IMG/VR virus record: IMGVR_UViG_3300044638_000688
Location: 1-28,714 of that record
Origin: a virus
Length of the DNA stretch: 28,714 nt
Reading direction: 5' to 3' (one strand)
Both the position numbers and the translations under genes were made by a program. Shown one piece after another: positions 22,023 through 28,714 of this stretch. The notes below the pieces were generated by a model. That model was not told the DNA's origin. It made no database searches and was given only the letters and a program-made list of their open reading frames with translations. Every line of letters begins with the position of its first letter. Positions within the stretch are counted from its first letter, which is position 1.

Positions 22023-23248
22023 TGTTTACCGGGTTTGCTTCTGAAAATACTCCGGCTTTTCAGGTCTGGGATTTGTCAAACACCTATTCTGGCGCGCCAC
22101 GACTTGTTTTGCAAGATGATTGCGCCCCCATTCAAATTATAAAAACTGGAGGTTCCAACTCTCAGGTGCAACTTTTTTTATCAACTTCTCCAGTAGAGGG
22201 AAGAACAATAAAAATTGTTAACTGCCGATACGGTTCGGAAAGTCAAATAATCAACGTATTTTCTTCCGACACAACGCAGCAGTCTAATCCTGTTTTTGCA
22301 ATTGGGCCGGGTCAATATATAGAAACGTGTTTTATTTCTAGTATGAGGAGTTTTGGTCAAATTGGAGGTGTTCTAGCTTCTGGTTGGGTTACGATAAATC
22401 AAGCCTCCTCATCAAATTCCAACGCTTATGGGGTTGTTGTTGGTGGCTTGTCTAATAGGGCTGTCTCACAATATTCTGGGGTTGTGGCAGGCAATGGAAA
22501 TTCTGCATCAGGAACACGCGCTGGTGTTCTGGGAGGTATAGGCAACACATCGGGCGGCATTGATACGGGTGTTGTTGGGGGAAACAGCAATTTTATTACG
22601 GGCGACCGCGCTGCTTCTTTGGGCGGTCAGAGCAACCAAGCAAGCGGTACAAATGCTGCTGTTGTTGGTGGTTCAAGCAATAACGCAACAAACACTAATT
22701 CCGCTGTATTGGGCGGTAATAGTCATTTGTGTTCTAGTTCTTCCGCAGTAATTGTTGGTGGAACTTATGGATCATCAAGAAGCATTATCGGGAATTTAGT
22801 TTTACCCGCAAGTCAAAATCCAATTGTTAGTTCTTTTGGTCTTTCTCAATCAGCAACATTGGTTCTTGGCCGTGAAACAACAAACGCAACTGCCACAAGA
22901 CTTACAAGTAACAACACTTCCACTGGAAGTACGGTTAACCAAGTAATCCTACCCGACAACAGCGCCTATACATTCCAAGGCACTTGCATTGCAGCAAGGA
23001 CTGCCGCTGGCGATACTTCTTCATGGAAGTTTGAGGGTGCAATCAAGCGCGGTGCTAACGCTGCATCCACAACTCTGGTTGCGGCTGTGACTCCAACTGT
23101 TATTGCTCAAGACGCAGGGGCTTCTACATGGGTCTTGGCTATTACTGCTGACACAACCAATGGCGGTATCGCTGTAACTGTTACTGGCGCAGCGGCTACC
23201 ACAATCCGATGGGTAGCAAAAATCGAAACAACTGAGGTAACTTTCTAA
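22022..23248 (+). CDS. tail fibre/spike with YadA-head-like repeats
   Basis: 408 residues, start overlapping the previous stop. The N-terminal domain (1-130) is beta-rich. Residues about 137-255 are a run of GVVAGNGNSASGTRAGVLGG, VVGGNSNFITGDRAA and similar repeats, the pattern of left-handed beta-rolls of YadA-type adhesin heads. The C-terminal part (about 320-408) carries TFQGTCIAARTAAGDTSSWK and FEGAIKRGANAA, then VTVTGAAATTIRWVAKI, a tip domain I know from other phage fibres. It is the likely receptor-binding trimeric fibre, and its central repeats are a natural site for variation. Confidence 0.9.
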   Translation: MFTGFASENTPAFQVWDLSNTYSGAPRLVLQDDCAPIQIIKTGGSNSQVQLFLSTSPVEGRTIKIVNCRYGSESQIINVFSSDTTQQSNPVFAIGPGQYIETCFISSMRSFGQIGGVLASGWVTINQASSSNSNAYGVVVGGLSNRAVSQYSGVVAGNGNSASGTRAGVLGGIGNTSGGIDTGVVGGNSNFITGDRAASLGGQSNQASGTNAAVVGGSSNNATNTNSAVLGGNSHLCSSSSAVIVGGTYGSSRSIIGNLVLPASQNPIVSSFGLSQSATLVLGRETTNATATRLTSNNTSTGSTVNQVILPDNSAYTFQGTCIAARTAAGDTSSWKFEGAIKRGANAASTTLVAAVTPTVIAQDAGASTWVLAITADTTNGGIAVTVTGAAATTIRWVAKIETTEVTF

Positions 23249-23511
23249 TGGCTCTGAAAATCTCTATCCCAACAAGCAATGTAGGCGTTCCATTCACAGA
23301 CGCTTATGCCCGTATCACGAACATCTTTGGCAACAAAGACCAAGTGCAGTATCAAGTGTCTGTGTCTGCCAATGCTGACGCTAGGCAAGCAAATGCTCAA
23401 GAAGTGGCACAACACGCCTTCTATTGCCCAACTCCACAGGGTAATCTGATGGATGGTCTATATGCTGACCTGAAACTGCAAGTAGGTTTTGAGGACGCTG
23501 AAGACTGCTAA
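23248..23511 (+). CDS. small fibre-module protein
   Basis: 87 residues, TAATG-coupled to the fibre gene. It reads KISIPTSNVGVPFTDAYARI, then NKDQVQYQVSVSANADARQA and a QHAFYCPTPQGNLMDGLYAD end. I recall this small protein directly after fibre genes in other phages, where it may be a chaperone or a small structural subunit of the fibre. Ends in DAEDC. Confidence 0.85.
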   Translation: MALKISIPTSNVGVPFTDAYARITNIFGNKDQVQYQVSVSANADARQANAQEVAQHAFYCPTPQGNLMDGLYADLKLQVGFEDAEDC

Positions 23512-23513
23512 GT

Positions 23514-24560
23514 ATGAAAATAGCTGTCTACGCCATCAGCAAAAACGAAGCGCATTTCGTTAAACGGTTTTGTGATTCAGCCAAAGATGCTGATTTGATT
23601 GTCATTGCTGACACAGGCTCAACTGATGATACTGTTCAGCAAGCAATGAATGCTGGCGCTAGAGTGTTTGATATATGCGTAAAACCTTGGCGCTTTGACA
23701 AAGCCAGAGATGCCGCACTTGCCTTACTTCCATCTGACATTGATATTTGTATATCTCTTGATTTAGACGAAGTGCTAGAGCCAGGATGGAGAAAAGAGAT
23801 AGAACGGGTATGGAAAACAGATACAACCCGTATGCGATATAAGTTTGATTGGAGCAATGGCGTGGTGTTTTACAGCGAGAAAATCCACCATCGCTACGGC
23901 TACCACTGGCATCACCCAATCCATGAATACATCCGTGCTGACAACAGAATCCCAGAGGTGTACGCACACACCGATATGTTGCTTGTCAGTCACCATCCTG
24001 ACGAAACAAAGTCACGAAGCCAATATCTACCCTTGCTTGAGTTGGCGGTCAAAGAAGACCCGTACTGCCACAGAAATGCTTTTTACTACGCAAGAGAACT
24101 GACGTTCTACAACCAGTGGAAAGAGGCCATCCCTGCGCTCAAGAAGTACCTGACAATGCCACAGGCAAGTTGGAGCCATGAGCGATGCTATGCCATGAGG
24201 CTTTTGGGCAAGTCACACGAAAGCCTTGGTGAGATCAAAGAGGCTGAGAAGTGGTATCAGGGCGCTTGTCTTGAGGAGGCTAACACCCGTGAGCCTTGGG
24301 TAGATTACGCCATGTTCTGCTACAACACTAACGATTGGGAGACTTGTTACTTTGCGGCAAACAGGGCGCTAAAGATTAAAGAAAAATTGGAGGTCTACAC
24401 AATGGACCCATCTGCATGGTCTGACAAACCACACGACCTTTGCAGTATTGCCGCTTGGCATCTTGGATACAAAGATAAAGCAAGACAAGAACTTGATGAG
24501 GCTTTAAAGTTTAAGCCACATGACCAGAGATTACTTGCCAATAAGGAATGGATGAAATGA
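23514..24560 (+). CDS. GT2-type glycosyltransferase with TPR-like C-terminus
   Basis: 348 residues. The N-terminal 100 residues are a GT-A fold: AVYAISKNEAHFVKRF, ADTGSTDDT (32-40) for the nucleotide sugar, and the metal-binding SLDLDEVLEPGW (81-92). A region with YHWHHPIHEYI (acceptor side) follows, and the C-terminal third is helical with TPR-like repeats (RLLGKSHESLGEIKEAEKWY, YKDKARQELDEALKFKP). It is encoded between the fibre and capsid genes, two bases after a fibre-module gene. It could decorate the collagen-like fibres or a host glycan to block re-infection. Target unknown. Confidence 0.9.
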   Translation: MKIAVYAISKNEAHFVKRFCDSAKDADLIVIADTGSTDDTVQQAMNAGARVFDICVKPWRFDKARDAALALLPSDIDICISLDLDEVLEPGWRKEIERVWKTDTTRMRYKFDWSNGVVFYSEKIHHRYGYHWHHPIHEYIRADNRIPEVYAHTDMLLVSHHPDETKSRSQYLPLLELAVKEDPYCHRNAFYYARELTFYNQWKEAIPALKKYLTMPQASWSHERCYAMRLLGKSHESLGEIKEAEKWYQGACLEEANTREPWVDYAMFCYNTNDWETCYFAANRALKIKEKLEVYTMDPSAWSDKPHDLCSIAAWHLGYKDKARQELDEALKFKPHDQRLLANKEWMK

Positions 24561-24784
24561 CTCCAGAACTCGAAAAGTACTATACAGATCGGTTTGAGAT
24601 GATGTCAACCGAGGGATGGAAAGATTTAATTGAAGATATTGACAAAATAATAGCAACTTTGAATAATATCTCTGTAATAGATAGTGAGAAAGACCTACAA
24701 TTCAAAAAAGGTGAACTTTCTATTCTTTCTTGGCTGAAAAATCTTAAAGAGATCAGCGAAAGAGCATATGAAGAAATTTTATGA
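24557..24784 (+). CDS. small acidic helical protein
   Basis: 75 residues from the ATG at 24557 (MTPELEKYYTDRF), which overlaps the glycosyltransferase stop as ATGA; the ATG at 24548 is nine bases upstream but has no advantage. Predicted helical and acidic (MMSTEGWKDLIEDIDKIIAT, then a LKNLKEISERAYEE end). I recall close relatives in the structural region of podovirus-like phages, next to a small zinc-ribbon gene as here. Function unknown. Confidence 0.86.
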   Translation: MTPELEKYYTDRFEMMSTEGWKDLIEDIDKIIATLNNISVIDSEKDLQFKKGELSILSWLKNLKEISERAYEEIL

Positions 24785-24995
24785 TTACGTCTGTGAAAAC
24801 GGACACAAAACAGAAAGATTCGTTGATTATGAGGCAACGGGTCTAATGTGTGAGTGTGGTGCAAATGCAACACGTTTACTATCTGCGCCAGCATTTCGAC
24901 TTGAAGGATGGTCTGGTTCTTTTCCATCGGCATATGCCAAATTTGGGAAGAGCCATGTTGACAAGTTGAAGTCTGAGCAGAAACTCAACTCATAA
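24768..24995 (+). CDS. FmdB-like zinc-ribbon protein
   Basis: 75 residues, overlapping the previous gene by 17 bases. The order FYDYVCENGHKTERFVDYEA, then MCECGANATRLLSAP is that of small FmdB/CxxC-type zinc ribbons (metal ligands Cys9, His13, and the CECG pair at 28-30). A C-terminal GWSGSFPSAYAKFGKSHVDK tail is specific to phage members. It may bind nucleic acid or protein in assembly. Phages often carry this gene near the scaffold and capsid genes. Confidence 0.87.
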   Translation: MKKFYDYVCENGHKTERFVDYEATGLMCECGANATRLLSAPAFRLEGWSGSFPSAYAKFGKSHVDKLKSEQKLNS

Positions 24996-25052
24996 GCAAT
25001 TATGCCGAGTTGAATCTCCTACAACCGAGAACGGCAGGAAAAAGGAAAAAGT

Positions 25053-25787
25053 ATGCTGATTGATGAAGAGCCAAATGAACTAGAAGCGGTAGAGCAACAA
25101 GCCAAGCCCGAACTCCCTGAGAAATACAGGGATAAAAGTCTGGACGAGGTAGTGCGAATGCACCAAGAGGCTGAGAAGCTCATTGGTAAACAAGCACAAG
25201 AGGTCGGAGAAGTCCGAAAGCTCGCTGATGAACTCATTAGGCAGAACCTCACTGTTAAACAACAACAGCAGCAAACTAGAGATGTTGAGCCTGAAGTAGA
25301 TTTCTTTGAGAATCCACAGATGGCAGTTCAAAAGACTGTTGATAGTCACCCTGACATCATTGCGGCGCGTCAAGCCATGCTAGAGATGAAAAGGGCGCAA
25401 ATTCAGCAAAAGTTAGCGCAAGAACATCCTGATTTTGGCGATATTGCTAAAAATGAGGACTTTGCAAATTGGGTTAAATCTAGCCCTGTACGCATTGACT
25501 TGTTCAAACGTGCTGATGCAGAATTTGACTATGATTCAGCCAATGAACTGTTATCTACCTACAAAGAACTTCGCTCTGTCAAACAAAAGCAAATGAGTAC
25601 CGCTGGTGAAGCAACTCGTAAGCAGAATTTGAAAGCAGTTGGGGTTGATGTAGGTGGTTCTGGGGAATCATCAAAGAGGGTTTATCGTAGGGCTGACCTT
25701 ATTCGGCTGAAAATGCAAGACCCGACTCGTTATGAGGCGCTTTCAGATGAAATTATGCAAGCGTATTCAGAAGGTCGTGTTAAGTAA
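25053..25787 (+). CDS. scaffolding (capsid assembly) protein
   Basis: 244 residues, highly charged and helical, with a Gln-rich stretch (KQQQQQ, about 69-74) and a long coiled coil (QAMLEMKRAQIQQKLAQEHP). The C-terminus has the basic helix-turn-helix (YRRADLIRLKMQDPTRYEAL, then SDEIMQAYSEGRVK) that I recognise as the coat-binding end of podovirus scaffolds. Encoded immediately before the capsid gene, as scaffolds usually are. It would guide coat assembly and then leave or be degraded. Confidence 0.9.
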   Translation: MLIDEEPNELEAVEQQAKPELPEKYRDKSLDEVVRMHQEAEKLIGKQAQEVGEVRKLADELIRQNLTVKQQQQQTRDVEPEVDFFENPQMAVQKTVDSHPDIIAARQAMLEMKRAQIQQKLAQEHPDFGDIAKNEDFANWVKSSPVRIDLFKRADAEFDYDSANELLSTYKELRSVKQKQMSTAGEATRKQNLKAVGVDVGGSGESSKRVYRRADLIRLKMQDPTRYEALSDEIMQAYSEGRVK

Positions 25788-25811
25788 ACTTAACTTATTG
25801 GAGATTTAATT

Positions 25812-26786
25812 ATGGCAAATACCGCCTTTTCCCCCACAAATAGTGTAACCACTACATCCGCAGCTAACTTCATTCCAGAGATTTGGAGTGATGAAATTGT
25901 TGCCGCCTATAAAAAGAACCTTGTTTTGGCTAATTTGGTCAAGAAGATGTCTTTCAAAGGCAAAAAGGGTGACACAGTCAATATCCCTAGCCCTGCTCGT
26001 GGTTCAGCAACAGCTAAAGCCGCTACAGATGCAGTTACTTTGATTGCTGAGAGCGACACTAACATTCAAGTGTTGATCAACAAGCACTATGAGTACTCAC
26101 GTTTGATCGAAGACATCGTTGAAGTTCAAGCCTTGACATCACTGCGTTCTTTCTACACAGAAGACGCTGGTTATGCTTTGGCTCGCCGCATCGACACAGA
26201 CTTGGTTCAATTGGGTCGTGCTTTCAACGGCGCTACAGTTGGTACTGATGACTATGCTACTAGCAACACTACTACCAAAGCCTTTGTTGGCTCTGATGGT
26301 ACTACTGCTTACAACAGCACATCCTCTAACGCTGCCGCTTTGACTGATGCCGCTATTCGTCGCACCATTCAGCGTTTGGACGACAACGATGTTCCTATGG
26401 ATGGTCGTTTCTTCCTGATCCCACCTTCAAGCCGTAACACGCTGATGGGTTTGGCTCGTTACACTGAGCAAGCATTTGTCGGCAATGGCGATGCAATCCG
26501 CAATGGTGAAATTGGTCAGCTCTACGGCATGGCTGTGTTCGCATCTTCTAATGCTGACTTTGGTGCTGGTTCTTCTGGTGCTGACCGCATTTGCTTGATG
26601 GGTCACAAAGACTCTATGGTGTTGGTTGAGCAGTTGGGCATCCGTTCACAGACTCAGTACAAACAAGAGTACCTCGGTACATTGTTCACTGCTGATACCA
26701 TTTATGGTGTGAAGGCTTTGCGTACAAACGCTACAAGCTCTGCCGCTAACGCTTCTGCTGCCTTTGCCTTGGCAGTTCCAGCCTAA
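25812..26786 (+). CDS. major capsid protein, HK97 fold
   Basis: 324 residues with TTGGAG before the ATG. It starts with ANFIPEIWSDEIVAAYKKNL, contains KGKKGDTVNIPSP, the E-loop and spine region ALTSLRSFYTEDAGYALARR, then RFFLIPPSSRNTLMG and GMAVFASSNADFG, the usual order in podovirus coat proteins. Downstream is a strong terminator, and codon use is regular, as expected for the most abundant virion protein. An inverted repeat GTTAAG/CTTAAC (25779-25794) overlaps the end of the scaffold gene just before it. Confidence 0.94.
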   Translation: MANTAFSPTNSVTTTSAANFIPEIWSDEIVAAYKKNLVLANLVKKMSFKGKKGDTVNIPSPARGSATAKAATDAVTLIAESDTNIQVLINKHYEYSRLIEDIVEVQALTSLRSFYTEDAGYALARRIDTDLVQLGRAFNGATVGTDDYATSNTTTKAFVGSDGTTAYNSTSSNAAALTDAAIRRTIQRLDDNDVPMDGRFFLIPPSSRNTLMGLARYTEQAFVGNGDAIRNGEIGQLYGMAVFASSNADFGAGSSGADRICLMGHKDSMVLVEQLGIRSQTQYKQEYLGTLFTADTIYGVKALRTNATSSAANASAAFALAVPA

Positions 26787-26798
26787 TTGTTGCCACTT

Positions 26799-26830
26799 CT
26801 CCCCTGCCTTAATCGGTGGGGGAGTTTTTT
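26799..26830 (+). terminator. rho-independent terminator after the capsid gene
   Basis: Stem CTCCCC/GGGGAG (26799-26804 with 26819-26824) followed by six T (26825-26830). It would reduce transcription into the following genes and set the capsid apart as a high-level product. Confidence 0.88.
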
Positions 26831-26852
26831 CTTAATCTAGGAGGAATTTATT

Positions 26853-27176
26853 ATGGCAACCGCATCCGCAGTAACAGCTCGTCGTGGTAACGACCAGTTC
26901 CGTGGCCTTTTCAGTGATACATGGGCAGTAACTTGCACTATGAACGCTGGTTCATTGGTTGATGGTGCTGGCGAGACAGACGACATTACAGTACCAGGCG
27001 TTGCGCTTGGTGACATGGTCATTGGCGCATCTTTGGGTGTTGACTTGGTTGGTTTGACAGTAACAGGTTATGTTTCTGCCGCTAATACAGTCAAGTTCCG
27101 CATTCAGAATGAGTCTGGCTCAAGTGCTGACTTGGCTTCTACGACAATGAAGATTGTTGTTGTTCGCATGGTCTAA
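26853..27176 (+). CDS. candidate capsid decoration protein
   Basis: 107 residues behind a strong AGGAGGAA ribosome site. It is beta-rich, with VTCTMNAGSLVDGAGETDDI, TVPGVALGDMVIGASLG and TVTGYVSAANTVKFRIQNES. It lies directly after the capsid gene, with its own terminator after it (27184). A small Gly/Val/Thr-rich beta protein placed between coat and tail genes behind a strong ribosome site is typical of cement or decoration proteins. Position and composition are the evidence; no family is named. Confidence 0.83.
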   Translation: MATASAVTARRGNDQFRGLFSDTWAVTCTMNAGSLVDGAGETDDITVPGVALGDMVIGASLGVDLVGLTVTGYVSAANTVKFRIQNESGSSADLASTTMKIVVVRMV

Positions 27177-27180
27177 AACT

Positions 27181-27205
27181 AAAGGGGGCTAATAACCCCC
27201 TTTTT
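27181..27205 (+). terminator. rho-independent terminator after the decoration gene
   Basis: Stem GGGGG/CCCCC (27184-27188 with 27196-27200), extended by AAA/TTT, followed by five T (27201-27205). Strong. Genes after it start at 27218, so they must be served by readthrough or a promoter that I cannot identify. Confidence 0.9.
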
Positions 27206-27217
27206 CAAAGGATTCTT

Positions 27218-27415
27218 ATGGCTACATTTCGTTGTTTAACAAGCGGTCAAACAGTAACTTTTGTTCATCAGCACGATATTGACAGCATGAAAGGTCATGC
27301 AGGATATGTCAGAATTGATGGAGAAGAAAAAGAGTCCTTTGAAAAACCAGTAGTTCTATCACCTCCTACTCCTGTCAAGAAGCTAGGTAGACCAAAGAAA
27401 GTCGCAAATGTCTGA
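27218..27415 (+). CDS. small phage protein with AT-hook-like end
   Basis: 65 residues. A beta-like first half (FRCLTSGQTVTFVHQHDIDS, then GHAGYVRID) is followed by a flexible Pro/Val segment and a basic GRPKK end resembling an AT-hook. I recall this small protein just after capsid genes in other podovirus-like phages. It may join the capsid or bind DNA during packaging. Overlaps the next gene by eight bases. Confidence 0.83.
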   Translation: MATFRCLTSGQTVTFVHQHDIDSMKGHAGYVRIDGEEKESFEKPVVLSPPTPVKKLGRPKKVANV

Positions 27416-27611
27416 TATTGATCCACGAGAGTTTGGCAAACTAGAAGCCCAAGTTGAGGCTTTACAGGCAGAAGTTCATGCCATGCGTGAAGACATCAAA
27501 GCTCTGTTAGAGATGGCTAACAAGTCTAAAGGTGGTTTCTTTGTCGGGATGGCTATTGCATCTGTTGTTGGTGGCATTATTTCGTTTATTGCGACTAAGG
27601 TAATACGATGA
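27408..27611 (+). CDS. coiled-coil plus membrane helix protein, XhlA/holin-like
   Basis: 67 residues. Residues about 8-40 form a coiled coil (KLEAQVEALQAEVHAMREDI), followed by one membrane helix at about 43-64 (FFVGMAIASVVGGIISFIAT) and a short basic tail. This is the plan of XhlA-type hemolysin/holin helpers and of some phage holins. The lysis cassette lies elsewhere (4225-5802), so this may be a second, regulatory holin component or a membrane-docking virion protein. ATGA-coupled to the next gene. Confidence 0.84.
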   Translation: MSDIDPREFGKLEAQVEALQAEVHAMREDIKALLEMANKSKGGFFVGMAIASVVGGIISFIATKVIR

Positions 27612-28012
27612 GCCTCTTATCTGGTGCTATCTGTCCAATAGCTACTCAAGATATTCAGATCAATCTGAAGAACCGCAACAATGCGTTCAAGAAGTTTGGC
27701 TATGGCCCACCTAACCCAGAAGAACCCAATAATGCGTTTTGGCTAAAGAAGGCCAAGATGTATAACGCACCTACTGAAAGCATTAAATCAATGCTCTGCG
27801 GTAATTGTGCGGCTTTTATCCAGACTCCTAAGATGATGGAATGCATCATTGGTGGACTAGAGAAGGATGAAGGCGAAGACGAATTGTCTTATGACGAAGA
27901 GTTCATCAAAGCCGCTGATCTCGGCTATTGTGACTTGTTTCAGTTCACTTGTGCTTCCGCCCGCACTTGTGATGCGTGGAAAGGTGGCGGCCCTATAACC
28001 AAGGAAAAATGA
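27608..28012 (+). CDS. Cys-rich conserved phage protein
   Basis: 134 residues with a regular set of cysteines: SMLCGNCAAFIQTP, MMECIIGG, and LGYCDLFQFTCASARTCDAW. I recall the GYC.L...C.S.RTCDAW ending from a protein common in podoviruses and cyanophages. Such a set could hold an iron-sulfur cluster (as in high-potential iron-sulfur proteins), a zinc site or disulfides; the sequence does not decide which. ATGA-coupled to neighbours on both sides, in the head region. Confidence 0.86.
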   Translation: MSLLSGAICPIATQDIQINLKNRNNAFKKFGYGPPNPEEPNNAFWLKKAKMYNAPTESIKSMLCGNCAAFIQTPKMMECIIGGLEKDEGEDELSYDEEFIKAADLGYCDLFQFTCASARTCDAWKGGGPITKEK

Positions 28013-28173
28013 TGTACGGAAAATCACCCAAAATGACCAGTTCTAAAGCCCCTAAGAAGGCCAAAGGTATGCCTGTAACCATCATGGTTGCTGTTGGTAA
28101 GCCTAAGTCTATGCCTGTTCGTGGTAGCCGTACTGCTACTAACATGATGAAGAAATCAGGTCGTAGCAAATGA
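28009..28173 (+). CDS. small basic Lys/Met-rich protein
   Basis: 54 residues from the first ATG of ATGATG at 28009, which overlaps the previous stop; the ATG at 28012 is six bases from AAGGA and may be used. It is strongly basic (KSPKMTSSKAPKKAKGMP, then GKPKSMPVRGSRTATNMMKK) and probably disordered. It is the first of a string of tiny basic proteins. Such proteins could bind DNA or RNA, or act in virion assembly. Function unknown. Confidence 0.78.
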   Translation: MMYGKSPKMTSSKAPKKAKGMPVTIMVAVGKPKSMPVRGSRTATNMMKKSGRSK

Positions 28174-28322
28174 AAAAGACCAAAGCAGAGGCCAAGATCT
28201 CTAAGGTTATGCGAGAGTACAAGGCGGGAACGCTTCACTCTGGCAAGGGTGGCCCTGTAGTCAAGAAGCCTAAACAGGCTATTGCCATTGCTTTATCTCA
28301 GGCTAGGAAGGTCAAGAAATGA
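28170..28322 (+). CDS. DUF6496-like small basic protein (50 aa)
   Basis: 50 residues, ATGA-coupled to both neighbours. KISKVMREYKAGTLHSGKGG, then KKPKQAIAIALSQARK matches the pattern I associate with DUF6496 (KVMREFK.GTLHSG...V..R.QAIAIALSEARK), a short basic family found in phages and bacteria. Function unknown; the basic helices suit nucleic-acid binding. Confidence 0.82.
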   Translation: MKKTKAEAKISKVMREYKAGTLHSGKGGPVVKKPKQAIAIALSQARKVKK

Positions 28323-28465
28323 AACAAGGTCTTTACGCTAATATCAATGCCAAAAGAGAGCGCATCAAAGCTGGTTCTAAGGAAAAGATGCGTAAGGTTG
28401 GTTCTAAAGGTGCTCCTACTGAGGCGGCATTTAAGGCTGCGGCTAAGACCGCAAAGAAGAAATGA
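28319..28465 (+). CDS. tiny basic protein (GLYANINAKRERI type)
   Basis: 48 residues, ATGA-coupled to both neighbours. GLYANINAKRERIKAGSKEK, then MRKVGSKGAPTEAAFKAAAK matches a small protein I know from many phages (GLYANINAK..RI.AGS.E.MR..GSKGAPT..AF). Strongly basic, no known function. Confidence 0.82.
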   Translation: MKQGLYANINAKRERIKAGSKEKMRKVGSKGAPTEAAFKAAAKTAKKK

Positions 28466-28714
28466 AATCCCCTGCTTGGCAAACAAAGGCTGGAAAAAAC
28501 CCGAAAGGGGGCTTGAATGCCAAGGGTAGAGCATCGTATAATGCAGAAACAGGTGGCAATTTAAAGCCTCCAGTCAAGTCGGGAGACAACCCTCGTAGGG
28601 CATCCTTTTTAGCACGTATGGGCAATATGCCTGGCGCTGAGATGAAAGATGGAAAGCCTACCCGACTTTTACTTTCTCTTAGAGCTTGGGGCGCAACGTC
28701 CAAGGAAGACGCTA
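28462..28714 (+). CDS. DUF6321-like basic protein, 3' partial
   Basis: 84 residues to the end of the window; the gene continues beyond it. AWQTKAGKNPKGGLNAKGRA, then ETGGNLKPPVKSGDNPRRAS and FLARMGNMPGAEMKDGKPTR matches the DUF6321-type pattern (AWQ.KAGKNP.GGLN.KGR.SY...TGGNLK.PV...... .RR.SF.ARM). ATGA-coupled to the previous gene. Basic and Gly-rich, function unknown. Confidence 0.8.
   Translation, partial: MKSPAWQTKAGKNPKGGLNAKGRASYNAETGGNLKPPVKSGDNPRRASFLARMGNMPGAEMKDGKPTRLLLSLRAWGATSKEDA

Overview
This is about 28.7 kb of a tailed double-stranded DNA phage genome (or a very close metagenomic relative), open at both ends. It is moderately AT-rich, densely packed, and most neighbouring genes overlap by ATGA or TAATG. 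It carries a complete set of phage hallmarks: small and large terminase, portal, scaffold, HK97-type capsid, collagen-like fibres, GH19 endolysin and Rz/Rz1. No integrase, DNA polymerase or RNA polymerase is visible. Several accessory proteins (for example the 153 aa protein beginning MRKRTKRKVW at 11787 and the small proteins after it) resemble, from memory, proteins of phages of Burkholderiales. A freshwater betaproteobacterial host is therefore my best guess, but it is inference. No tail sheath or tape measure is seen, and the 922 aa protein could be an internal virion protein, so a podovirus-like virion is plausible.

Layout. (1) 1-3403, plus strand: two large late proteins, the first cut by the window edge. 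(2) 3413-5802, plus: small membrane proteins and a lipoprotein, then a lysis cassette with a holin-like protein, Rz with Rz1 nested inside it, and a GH19 endolysin. (3) 8224-5799, minus: a run of early genes with a Rad52-like annealing protein (DUF1071 type), an SSB-like protein, a winged-helix protein and tiny Cys-rich proteins. It meets the endolysin at a TTAA that is a stop codon on both strands. (4) 8225-8392: divergent control region. (5) 8393-13061, plus: early and middle genes (winged-helix regulator, a roughly 470 nt structured non-coding RNA with a strong promoter, a replication-type protein, a cytosine methyltransferase with a second gene in another frame, RusA, a Ref-like HNH nuclease). 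(6) 14907-13213, minus: a small-protein operon ending at a terminator and containing a duplicated 50 nt RNA element. (7) 14908-15038: second divergent control region. (8) 15039-28714, plus: a small possible regulator, then packaging, portal, fibre, glycosyltransferase, scaffold, capsid and a block of very small basic proteins running off the window.

How the parts work together. The recombination and replication genes (annealing protein, SSB-like, RusA, Ref-like nuclease, replication protein) suggest a phage that borrows host polymerases and makes concatemers by recombination. A shared inverted repeat (TATTAGG-N6-CCTAATA) sits in both divergent control regions and, in weaker form, before 11560. 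It probably binds one phage regulator that coordinates the early units.

The most unusual signals are: the structured RNA at about 8977-9450 with a predicted pseudoknot; two full-length protein genes in different frames of the same 690 bases (methyltransferase plus a PRWGSMR/EWLMGWPLGWT protein); the duplicated 50 nt RNA element whose differences are largely compensatory; and the shared operator with a duplicated leader.
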